Positions 1 to 10,760 of a stretch of DNA of 64,000 bases are shown piece by piece; the stretch's first letter is position 1; every line of letters begins with the position of its first letter. The stretch covers positions 1,760,834,772 to 1,760,898,771 of the forward strand of contig OY728165.1 of NCBI GenBank assembly GCA_963277665.1. Reading direction: 5' to 3'. The translations under genes were made by a program, and so were the position numbers. The notes beneath the pieces were generated by a model. That model ran no database searches, was not told where the DNA came from, and saw only the letters and a list, made by a program, of their open reading frames with translations. The DNA is from Viscum album (taxonomy: Eukaryota; Streptophyta; Magnoliopsida; Santalales; Viscaceae).

Positions 1-1845
1 AGAAGTAAAATAAAACAAATGAACATTAGAGAATGAATTACCTTTAAAAGTGTAACTCCTTTTGATTTGAGCCTAAAGGCTTCCATTGAAATGATTCTGC
101 CCAAAGGGGATCCTCTAAGATGAGGAGAGGGATGTCTAGAGAGTAAATGGGCAGGGGTTGGCCGAGCCAAAGGCTTGAGGAGTGTGTTAAATGAGGTAGA
201 GGTGGGGGCCTTTTATAAGAGGAGAGGAGGGGCACTTTTGGAAAGTAAAGAAATATTACTTTATTTGAAAATGTGTTTCGGTTTCAAAAGGTCCCACATT
301 GATTTAATTCGTGGATAAGGTGATAAGTCTTCGATATACACTCATCCAATAAGTTTTGGACATGTGTAGTTCATAGATTTTACATTATCTTTCTATTTTA
401 TTTAAATCGTCAAATAATGATGTCATCGCTGCATCATTATTATGTCATAAATAATTTAATTTATATAATGTCTAAAAATTATAAAAAAAATACTATGATA
501 TAGGAAATCGTTTTAGCTTTCCAATGAATATTTATAATAAAAAATATGACTTTTATAACCCCACTTAAAAATTGTTTTAGTAAAGCATATCATGTTTGTG
601 TCAATTTTACTTTTACATTAAATAAAATGTTATTTATGTCATTTCCCAACCAAAGTGGATCCATGGGGTCCCCAAGTTGACCCATGGCTTGTATTGGTCG
701 GCCAAGATACAAACAATTATGGTAAGACATGTGTCAAGTTCATCTCATTTTATTAAATCATTATTTTTACCTTAAACTACACTAATTACCACTAATCGCG
801 ATTAAAAACTTAATAAGTTACTATTCACCAAAAAATTATTTTAATCTCCTTGAACCACATTTTACATCTTAATGACAACCATGTATGTCGGATTTTTGAA
901 AATCAAAACACAATGATGGAAAAATTTCATTTAAACGGAAAATCAGTTTTTATAAGTACCACTTAGTGGTTTCACTATTCATCAAAAATTGAAGTTTTTC
1001 AGAAAAATCCCAAAAATTCACCCTAAGCTATATTTGATATTCTGTATTCAAAAATGAAGTCCGTTTTACAAAATTCAAAACATATAAGTCACATTAATAA
1101 ATTTAATAATTAATTCCCGCTGTCATGACAAATAGCGTGTTTTATGAAACAATAAGTATCAAAAGATTGACACTAGTTTAAGTCTGATTTCAAAGTGAAA
1201 TTGATTCCAATGACCACTATTGGATTTAATGGTAAAAATATTTTCTAATTTCACATTAAAACGAATTCAAAATATAATCTAATCATATAAATAAATTAGA
1301 TTAAAAAGTGGTTTTGAATTAAAATACAACATTTTACATTATTCATTAAAAAAATGAACTTTATCGGAATGATACCAAAAATTTACACAAAGTAAATTTT
1401 GATGTCCCGATTCTTAATAAGAGTTTTATTTGGTCCAAAATAATGTTTAAGAGTGAAAAAAACTATATTTAATGACGGTTCTCCATCAAAAGGTGATAAG
1501 TGAACCTTTAGTGAAAACTAGGGCATATACGCCTAAAATTGAATTCTTTCCGTATTTTAAGCCTTTATCTTTTATTGTATAAATGTAAAAATATTTAAGA
1601 ACATATATAATCATATTTTAGTTATTTCTATCCATTACCACCATTACAATGGCTACATGTTAACTACCATTTAAAATAATATTATTTTATTATTAGAGTG
1701 CAACGTAAGATTCCCAAGAAACTCGCTGTTGCGTGTTGGGTACGCCATCGAGGATAGCGTCCCCTTTAAAGTCATATTAATATTTTATTCACAAATATGG
1801 ATAAATATAAAAATGTCATATTCCTTATTTACCTGGGGTGTTACA
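1..1845 (-). repeat. 3' LTR of element A, truncated by the window start
   Basis: Bases 1-1845 match 6498-8343 almost base for base, with scattered substitutions and small indels. This identifies them as the two LTRs of one element. On the minus strand the LTR begins TGTAACACCCCAGG (plus end ...GGTGTTACA at 1845) and is preceded by a polypurine tract, so this is the 3' LTR of a minus-strand element. About 3 kb of it lies outside the window. It contains a TATA box (211-219) and the conserved leader motif at 159-177. No coding region is supported. The two LTRs differ clearly more than those of elements C and D, so A is the older insertion. Confidence 0.9.
211..219 (-). promoter_or_regulatory. 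TATA box of element A 3' LTR
   Basis: Plus-strand TTTTATAAG reads CTTATAAAA on the element strand. It is identical in the other LTR (6708-6716) and matches the position of the TATA boxes of elements C and D. The conserved leader motif CGGCCAACCCCTGCC follows about 40 bases downstream, at 159-177. Confidence 0.7.
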
Positions 1846-1860
1846 TCCTTCCCCCCTTTT
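1846..1860 (-). other. Polypurine tract of element A
   Basis: On the minus strand this reads AAAAGGGGGGAAGGA and directly abuts the 3' LTR start. It is the expected plus-strand DNA primer site. The equivalent tracts of elements C and D are AAGGGGGGTAGAA and AAGGGGGGAATGT. Confidence 0.8.
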
Positions 1861-1863
1861 GGG

Positions 1864-1881
1864 AATTGCGTCCTCGCAATT
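1864..1881 (-). other. PPT-proximal hairpin of element A
   Basis: Inverted repeat with arms AATTGCG / CGCAATT around a 4-base loop (AGGA on the element strand), just upstream of the polypurine tract. Elements C and D have the same hairpin in the same place with arms (G/A)AATTTCG / CGAAATT(C/T). The arm change TTTCG to TTGCG is matched by CGAAA to CGCAA, so pairing is kept. Confidence 0.65.
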
Positions 1882-1891
1882 TTAAAATTGC

Positions 1892-3502
1892 GCTTGGAAA
1901 CATCCTTGAACGTCCCACATTGGAACAAGAGTCGGTAAAACAAACACTTTAAAATAAAGAGAGATAAGTAAAAAGGTCACCTGAGTTAACCAATACTAGG
2001 ATTCCAAGTATGAAAATATGAACATGGAGGAAAAAACAAATGGTCATGTTCTGATGGAGAGTGATAGAAAACATGTATAGGAGAAAGTTAACCACGAGAA
2101 AATCACAAACTTGTGATGGGTTAAACGGTATTCGATTCCCCAGTAGGAAACGTTAATAGACAACATTTTTGTTTTAAGTTACTTTTTATTGAGGAATTTA
2201 TTCATAAGGAAGCATAATCACTTATCATGTTGACTTTCAACTTTTATTAGATTCCTTACACAAAATAATATTTTCTCCAAAAGATGAGTATTTAGGAAGA
2301 CTTGTTCCCATTAAGAGTACTATAATCAACTTCTAGAGAATCACCTAATACACAAAAGAGAACTATATACTTCCCATGTCTCTAGACTTTAACCAAAACC
2401 AAAACCAAAAAGGCTAGTACAAGATCAGATAATCCAGAAAAGGATAACCCTTTATAAAAAGAAAATCTATTCTTAATCTCCAAAATTTGTCCAACAAAAC
2501 CCAAAGTTCAACGAGGACCATTCTATAATCAATTTGTCCATAAAATTCTTCAATGTAAACCAATATAAGATTGAAACCCAAATATTTGAAGGATTTAGTT
2601 GCATAGTCTTCCAAGATAAATTGTAACATTTATCTCCAAACAATATCAGTTGCACCTAAAGTCTCGTTTTGAAAAGTAATTAACCTAATCACATATCCTC
2701 CATGATAGGTTAATCATTTTCATAAATAACCCAAAATCAACTTACTCTTAATTCATAAAATCATATAACTAGAATGAATCAGTCAAACTAACCAGGGACT
2801 TCACGTAGTTCAGTGGTAGGCGATAAATACCAGTCGCACATTGGTTGTGGGTTCGATTCCCGCATCTTTGTCCGACGCGACGGGATGTCACATGGTCTAC
2901 GTGTTGTCCTTTTTACAAAACTATATAATTCTTAAAACATTCCCCAAAATGAGATAAAATCTTCAAGAATAATCATAACATATTTTAACCTCAAGTTTAT
3001 CTCATTCCTTTCATTTTCCATCATATCATAGAGTAACCCATAATTACCTAAAAATTTAGTATCATATAAACCCTAATGGTTACCTTAATAATTATTACCT
3101 GAATTTCCACATCGGGTTGGCCATCTCGTACATGATGCATTAGAGAACTCACCAAGGTTGAAGTGTTTGATCATGACTCGTTGATATTTGGTTTAGAACA
3201 ACCATGAGTTTCCTCATTGAATCCTCCATTTTTATCTAGTATCTTAATCAGAGAACCACCACAGTTTCCTTCAAACCTGTTGTCTCTTTGGTGCCTGATA
3301 GATCCATCCATTCACTAAAAATAGAAATGTCAGTGTGAGTATATCAAAAAAAACCATCATGTACTAATGAGGAAGGTAAACACTAAGATACACTTACTCA
3401 TTCACTTTATCTAAAACTAGGACTCTTTCTGAAATCCTAACCATTATGGTAATGTCACTTATGCTTAAAGAATACCCTAACCTCTAAAGTTATCTAAACC
3501 GA
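1892..3502 (-). mobile_element. Internal region of element A, no intact gene
   Basis: This 1.6 kb between PPT and PBS has no reading frame resembling gag or pol. The stretch around 2010-2060 (minus strand CACTCTCCATCAGAACATGA) matches the post-gag region of element C near 28270-28300, so A and C are related. A tRNA-derived module lies at 2793-2914. About 200 bases from the PBS, near 3290-3307, a short sequence weakly resembles the start of element C's gag. If real, the rest of gag has been deleted. The element is best called a LARD-like non-autonomous derivative. Confidence 0.65.
2793..2914 (+). repeat. tRNA-derived SINE-like module, copy 1
   Basis: It contains a Pol III A-box-like stretch GTAGTTCAGTGGTAGG (2805-2820) and a B box GGTTCGATTCC (2850-2860). 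A 5 bp T-stem GTGGG/CCCGC surrounds the B box, and a T5 run (2910-2914) ends the module. The reverse complement of 27718-27842 in element C aligns along its whole length, including the terminal TTGTCCTTTTT. It lies antisense to element A. It is not a working tRNA gene: only about 4 bp of acceptor stem can form and the 3' part is unrelated to tRNA. Confidence 0.65.
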
Positions 3503-3516
3503 CCTTTGATACCAAC
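3503..3516 (-). other. Primer binding site of element A (tRNA-iMet type)
   Basis: On the minus strand this reads GTTGGTATCAAAGG, one base away from the GTTGGTATCAGAGG seen in elements C and D. It is complementary to the 3' end of initiator tRNA-Met and fixes the inner edge of the 5' LTR at 3517. Confidence 0.8.
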
Positions 3517-4066
3517 TATAAGGCCCCAGCCTTAAACCTTACTTAAACTTGAGTTATTACAAGATTACACATTGAGGATCTTTTCAGGTTTAGAGTTTTA
3601 GAGAATTAGATCATGAAACTTGCATTACATTTCACATTTAAACAAGGTGGTTACATAAAAGACAATATTCATTCTTCCCATCAATGGAATCCTATTTAAA
3701 ATAAAACACAGATTCTTTCTTGACACATCCTTGACACTATCGTCACATCATGTACCTTTCCCTTGACCTGTGAAAAGCATTTCAAAAACATGGGATGAGC
3801 ATAAAAAGCATAGTAAGGGTTATAAAAATATGGAAAGGAAAAATGAGTTCATATATACATAAGAATTAAATCATACTTTACCCATAAAACATAGGCATAT
3901 CAAATCATGAATAAATCATAGAAAACATAAGACATAAAGGTAACTTGAGGCATTCATAACATTCTTAGGTAGGGAGTAACCCTCTTGGTTACGTTTGGAA
4001 TACCCATCACAGTATATTCCCTAAATCTCTTCGGAGAAACCTTAACGTTTCACTCCTTCGCGTTAC

Positions 4067-4078
4067 CCAATGCATTGG
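4067..4078. other. Conserved 12 bp palindrome CCAATGCATTGG (element A)
   Basis: Perfect palindrome 561 bases from the LTR 3' end. The element-strand context CTCCAATGCATTGGGTAA is shared with elements C (25256-25267, 31893-31904) and D (51107-51118, 58794-58805) at nearly the same distance from the LTR end. Confidence 0.7.
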
Positions 4079-4799
4079 AGAGCTATATCCGGCTCACCCG
4101 CCCTTAGTTTATCACGGAACCACCCGTTCTTCATAACAATGCCCAAGAACCATAACATAATCGTATCACATAAACATGAATAAAGGAAACATAAAATTTC
4201 CACATTTCAATCACAACATAACATTTTAGGATATTGAAATAATGAATCCATTCAAAAAGAAACCATTTCCAAAACCATTTAAAACATTTAATAAAAAGAT
4301 TTTTGAGTCAAAGTGTCCCATTCCACCTTGAAGCTTTTATCATTTTAAACCATTAATATCCATATAAATAAATCCTTAAAACCATTTTGAAAACATGGAT
4401 ATTAATAAGAACAAATAATTAAAACATTTAAAACGATATTTTGGTTAAAGGGGTTTTACCAAAATTAGAGACACTTGAATACAATAATTGAGGAATAACA
4501 TTTAGTCAGAACATTAAAATATCATGAGAATAAATGGATTCATGATATAATACTCCAAAGGACAGTATATACACCATATAAGAGTGAATTGGTGCATAAC
4601 AACAATGAACCCTCAATAGAAATGTCAAATGTGGTGAAATCCCTTATAAAGAAGGTATCATTAAATTACGGACAAATCAATCTCAAAAATATGTGTGACA
4701 AATATAAGTAAACCCAATATAAGTGGATATTAAGTGTAAAACAATAAAAGTTCATTCACACATATTCAATGGATGACATATTCAAAGACTACATGTTGA

Positions 4800-5610
4800 A
4801 CCCAAAGAAATCGAAATTGGGTGAAAAAGTTCCCTTGACAGCCTAACGACATCACATCAAAAAGAGTTGATGAGAGATAAAAAGAGTATCTCATCACATG
4901 GACATAAAATTTACATCAACAAGGATATATGAGAACATATCCCAAAATAACAATATGTAAATTAAAAGACCCAACAAAATAAGTCTTTTAAAAAAGAGGA
5001 GGGTGAAAGGTTCCCTTACCGACATGGGTATCTTTCAAAACATACCCCCCCTGGAAGAAGGACAATAGAACATTGATGTAAATATTCATAAACGAAAGTA
5101 TATTACACAAGGAGTAGAATAATGGGCAGTACATACACCACTCAATGGAATTTGTGGAAAATGTATCATAAATCTCACGGGAATAAAAGTGAGATGAAAA
5201 ATCCCTTACGAAAACTCGGCAGCCTAACAGCGCCACATAAAACTTCCGAATATGGATTGATGAGATCAAATAGGGTATCTCATCACATTAAAATAAAATT
5301 TACAGAAATAGGAATATAAAATAACATCTCCCAACATTACAAATAGGAGCTTAAAAGATGTGACATAAAGGAGAGTACTAAAAAAGTAAGAGAGAGGTTA
5401 GATCTCTTACGAAAGTTCGGCAGCCTAACGGCGCCACTCAAAACTTCCAAAATGGATTGATGAGAGAGAATAGGGTCTCTCATCACATGAACATAATAAT
5501 TACAGTATGTGTAATATAAAATATCATCCCAATAACAATAAATATGAGCTTTAAAAGGAATGACATAAAAGTGTGTACTTAAAAAGAATGAGAGGAGTAG
5601 GATCCCTTAC
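4800..5610 (-). repeat. Iterated ~200 bp hairpin modules in element A LTR
   Basis: Three related units each contain a CGGCAGCCTAACGGCGCC-like stretch (about 4836, 5217, 5418). Some 40 bases later each has an inverted repeat: 4869-4895, 5259-5284 (arms GATGAGAT/ATCTCATC) and 5459-5484 (arms GATGAGAGA/TCTCTCATC). Two diverged relatives occur in each element D LTR (near 51350-51430 and 51550-51620). They lie downstream of the TATA box, so they would be in the transcribed leader. Confidence 0.6.
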
Positions 5611-5954
5611 CTCGGGTCCGACGTGACTCGATCGTTCTTTAATCTCCAGAATAATAAACTTGAGTTAATTTCTAATTCCGTAAGAACTATTTTCAAGTTC
5701 ATTATTACTTTTATAACACTTATTACCATGTCATAAACATTATGTAATCATTTAAGTTAATAATATTTGTTTTGCCGATATTTGGTTCTTAAGTCGAAAG
5801 TGGACTTCTTACAATTACATGTTGTTCGTGTGGCCAAATGTTTATTATATCCAGAATTTTATTCATTATGTAGATATCATATATGTCATATATATCCAGT
5901 ACATTCATGCATTTATAATATTACATAATCATATAGAGGTAAGAAATGAAATGC

Positions 5955-5997
5955 ACCGTTCATGGAGACGGTAAGCCGTACGTACGCATTAACGCTA
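5955..5997 (-). other. CGTACGTACGG nested hairpin (element A)
   Basis: The element strand has CGTACGTACGGCTTACCGT followed by CTCCATG. The inner stem is ACGG-CTTA-CCGT. It is the same motif as the paired copies in element C and in LTR E, but only one clear copy is seen here. Confidence 0.6.
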
Positions 5998-6707
5998 CTT
6001 TCATTTCTATTTCGTATTTTATAGAATGGAATAATAATGATATAAAGGTATATTATAATTCCAGTATAATATCATATATAATATCACATTTCCATCCTTT
6101 ATATATCCCACATATGGTATTTAACGAATCAAATCACTTTGAGGGGGCGGTAGTCCGCACTTTCTTAAATGATGATATGCGTATACCCATAATGGAAGCC
6201 ATAAAGGTAAGACAAAAATGAAAAATACAGAAGCATAAATAAAACATAAACATATTATATATCATATATAAAAATAGTGACATCATAATGGCCACCTTTG
6301 AAGGTGTTAAATGAGTATTGAACAATCATCGTTTCGGGAGGCAGAATTTCACCATCCACGGAAACCGTATGTTCTTTAACCATTTGATGTAGTTGTGTGA
6401 GAGTGTAGCTCGAATAAATCTTAGAAAAACATCCTAATATATTGAAGATACTGGTGTTGTTACAAAAGAAGTAAATAAAAAGAGTTTAGGGGGTTGGAGA
6501 AGTAAAATAAAACAAATGAACATGAGAGAATGAATTACCTTTAAAAGTGTAACTCCTTTTGATTTGAGCCTAAAGGCTTCCTTTGAAAGGATTATGCCCA
6601 AAGGGAATCCTCTAGGATGGGGATATAGATGTGGAGAGAGTAAATGGGCAGGGGTTGGCCGAGCCAAAGGATTGAGGGGTGTGTTAAATGAGGTAGAGGT
6701 GGGGGCC

Positions 6708-6716
6708 TTTTATAAG
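6708..6716 (-). promoter_or_regulatory. TATA box of element A 5' LTR
   Basis: CTTATAAAA on the minus strand. The conserved leader motif (reverse of 6648-6667) lies about 40 bases downstream, as in the other LTRs. Confidence 0.7.
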
Positions 6717-9700
6717 AGGAGAGGAGAGGCACTTTTGGAATGTAAAGAAATATTACTTTATTTGAAAATGTGTTTCGGTTTAAAAAGGTCCCACATTGAT
6801 TTAATTCGTGTATAAGGTGATAAGACTTCGAAATCCACTCATCCGATATGTTTTGGACATGTGTAGTTCATAGATTTTTCATTATCTTTCCATTTTATTT
6901 AAATCGTCAAATAATGATGTCATCGCTGCATCATTATTATGTCATAAATAATTTAATTTATTTAATGTCTAAAAATTATAAAAAATATACTATGATATAT
7001 GAAATCTTTTTATCTTTCCAATGAATATTTATAATCAAAAAGATGACTTGTATAACCCCACTTAAAAATTGTTTTAGTAAAACATTTCATGTTTGTGTCA
7101 ATTTTACTTTTACATTAAATAAAATGTTATTTATGTCATTTCCCAACCAAAGTGGATCCATGGGGTCCCCAAGTTGACCCATGGCTTGTCTTGGTCGGCC
7201 ATGATACAGCCAATTAGGGTAAGACATGTTTCAAGCTCATCTCATTTTATTAAAGCATTATTTTTACCTTAAACTAGACTAATTACCACTAATCGCGATT
7301 AAAAACTTAATAAGTTACTATTCACCAAAAAATTATTTTAATCTCATTGAACCACATTTTACTTCTTAATGACAACCATGTATGTCGGATTTTTGAAAAT
7401 CAAAACACAATGATGGCAAAATTTTAATTTAAACGGAAAATCAGTTTTTATAAGTACCACTTAGTGGTTTCACTATTCATCAAAAATTGAAGTTTTTCAG
7501 AAAAATCCCAAAAATTCACCCTAAGCTATATTTGATATTCTAAATTAAAAAATGAAGTCCGTTTTACAAAATTCAAAACATATAAGTCACATTAATTAAT
7601 TTAATAATTAATTCCCGCTGTCATGACAAATAGCATGTTTTATGAAACAATAAGTATCAAAAGATTGACACTAGTTTAAGTCTGATTTCAATGTGAAATT
7701 GATTCTAATGACCACTATTGGATTTAATGGTAAAAATATTTTCTAATTTCACTTTAAACCCAATTCAAAATATAATCTAATCATATAAATAAATTAGATT
7801 AAAAAGTGGTTTTGAATTAAAATACAACATTTTACACTATTCATTAAAAAAATGAACTTTATCGGAAAGATACCAAAAATTTACACAAAGTAAATTTTGA
7901 TGTCCCGATTCTTAATAAGAGTTTTATTTTGTCCAAAAGAATGTTTAAGAGTGAACAAAACTATATTTAATGACGGTTCTCCATCAAAAGGTGATAAGTG
8001 AACCTTTAGTGAAAACTAGGGCATATACGCCTAAAATTGAATTCTTTCCGTATTTTAAGCCTTTATCATTTATTGTATAAATGTAAAAATATTTAAGAAC
8101 ATATATAATCATATTTTAGTTATTTCTATCCATTCCCGCCATTAAAACGGCTACATGTTAACTACCATTTAAAATAATATTATTTTATTATTAGAGTGCA
8201 ACGTAAGATTCCGAAGAAAATCGTTGTTGCGTGTTGGGTACTCCATCGAGGATAGCGTCCCCTTTAAAGTCATATTAATATTTTATTCACAAATATGGAT
8301 AAATATGAAAATGTCATATTCCTTATTTATCTGGGGTGTTACATTATATATCATAAAACATCAAATATTATATAATAAAAATTAATATGGTTTTATATAA
8401 ATTTATGAAATTTTTAAAACCTCTATATATGAGGTTAAATCATGTTCAAAAAAATTAATGTGTGAGTGAAGGGAAATTATCTCCAGTTCCCATCATTGGG
8501 TATAACGTAATGTTATAACCCTAATTTTTTTATAGTGTATATACAAAATATTTTAAAAATAACATCATTAATAATTAATAATTTAAATTATTTAATGATT
8601 CCATTTGACTTATTCAATCCATGGGTTTATGAGATGAAAATGACCAAGTGGTAAAGAATATTCAAAATCATTTTTATATCATCTGGATAAATTACATCCT
8701 CAATTTCCTTGATATTGTACAATTATGTGTCCAGTGAATCTTGATTATATTATTATTTATGTACACTTTTATTATAATTAATAACATGTTGTTAAAAAAT
8801 AGATCATTTTTAACAGTTACATCAACGTTATGATCTTGGGGATGGTAAATTTTAGAATCTCGTTTTTATCTAGGTTATTTATGATTAATATTATATTAAT
8901 GTATATTATTTGACCAATGGGTAAGAAAACCATTTAATTTTATTAAAATTTTATTATTCATGATTTTTTCAAATAGTATTCAAATTTTCAAACTTATTCA
9001 TACATTAAAAATATGAATATAAACTTTTAATAATATATGAATTCATTTCTCTCATCGGCCAAAATTCATTTCTCTTCCCAAACCATTGTTTAAAATTATG
9101 ACATCATAAGAGTTGTTAAAATTATATAAAATATTTAGGAGTGACTTTTTTCACCATTCCACCCATGTTACTCAATGTTTTTAGGGGAATATTTATTACA
9201 TAATCCAAAAAAAAACATTTTAGTTTTTTTTAGAAAAAGTGAAAAGAATTTTCTTTTAAAATGTATGAAATTTATGGAATTCCCCATCGTCATGATCACT
9301 AAGTGACATAAATCATACTTTTAAATTTCAATTTTTTTCTGCGAATATTATTTTAAAAATATTTAAGGAAATTTCAATTTTAAAATGGTTTTCAATGAGA
9401 GAAGAATATTTTCATCAAGAATATTAATAAAAAAACATTAATATATTTATATTCATCAATGGAATAAACCATTTATTTTACATATTATACCCTCATGATA
9501 TAATGTATTTATATCATCCTTATTATATCAAATGAAGGTATATGAGAAAATGAATTTATTTAAATACAATTTAATGAATAGATTTTATAATCAATGTCAT
9601 TCCACTAAAATATTATCTTTCCTGTGATCATTTTTCAATCATTTTCTCTTAAATATTAATATTATATATAGGGAGATTATTATTTATAAAACAATATATA

Positions 9701-10049
9701 ATTTATATATATTATTCCTTACACTGAATGTCATGTGATTAAAAATTAATCTATTGATAAATCTATGTCATTTATTTAATATAATTATTTAATTATAACG
9801 AAAAATTATTAATGTATTAAATAAATTATTTCATATATATATGAATTGACTCAACATATACATATGGGTGGAGTTTTGTTATAGATATCCCCTTCGTACA
9901 TTAGTAATCTCATGAGATATATTAGTTGTCTATCCTTAGATAGAAAAGATTCTTGTGTATATGTACAAATTAATTCTAAAATATATTTTGACTGGTCATG
10001 AATATAGAGGTATCATTTTTACTAAGAGTGTGAAATATATCAATTAATT

Positions 10050-10760
10050 ATTTCCTTAATAAAGAGTTTTGTTATTATTTTATATGATATTTTCAAAATG
10101 ATGTTATTTATGGATGAATTTTTAATCTTAATTTTTAGGTTAATGGAATGTGTTTTCAATTAGGTACATTTCCTTATCAATTATTCCATATATAATCATG
10201 AATTTTATTAGAATAAATGGAATGTGTATTCATGTAATTACCATTTTATATTGATTATTCCTTATCTATTCAAGTTACTAATGTTATTGAAATTAAATTC
10301 GTGTTTATTTATTTACCTTACCATTTTGATTATCCCATGTACATCTATGATATAAGATATATTGAAATATATATAATTGGTTATCTACCTTCCCAAAATT
10401 ATTATTCAATATATATTCATGATATTCATTTCATTAAGATGGATTTTTTTTCAGATATTTATAATTCCATATGGACAATTAATTATTAAATATTCTTCTT
10501 TTAATCAAGATATATTCTTATTTTCAAACCACATTCTTCTAAATGGAGGTCACCCTATTTTTTTATTTTACATGGAATCCACGATGTGTATAATGATTGA
10601 TATTAATAAATATTCTAGAGGGAATAAATATATTCACAAAAAAAATAATTTTACTTTTCAATTCATATGTAATGAATGACTCAATTTTGAACCTTATTTA
10701 TGAAGACTGCCAATTTATAATGTCATACATGGTGTGATTTCATGTATCTAATCCATGTTT
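10050..10760 (+). repeat. Diverged duplicated block with ~76 bp tandem units, copy 1
   Basis: Four to five degenerate units start near 10140, 10212, 10284 and 10363. Each follows the pattern GGAATGTGTATTCA, then TTTACC, then TTGATTATTCC. The block, with its leading and trailing flanks, aligns by eye to 16940-17600 in direct orientation. Confidence 0.45.

Larger units (their letters stand above)
3517..8343 (-). repeat. 5' LTR of element A, complete (4,827 bp)
   Basis: The LTR runs from the PBS to plus-strand ...GGTGTTACA at 8343. At 4.8 kb it is unusually long, three times the internal region. It holds a TATA box (6708-6716), a CGTACGTACGG hairpin (near 5960-5990), three ~200 bp modules with GATGAGA/TCTCATC hairpins (about 4800-5610), and the CCAATGCATTGG palindrome (4067-4078). 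Short AT-rich open frames here are not supported as genes. The flanking bases after 8343 are TTATA; the other target-site copy is outside the window. Confidence 0.85.

Noticed and set aside
2793..2914. Functional tRNA genes at 2793-2914 and 27718-27842
   Set aside because: A and B boxes and a T stem are present, but the acceptor stem has only about 4 pairs and the anticodon arm does not form cleanly. SINE-like descent explains them better.
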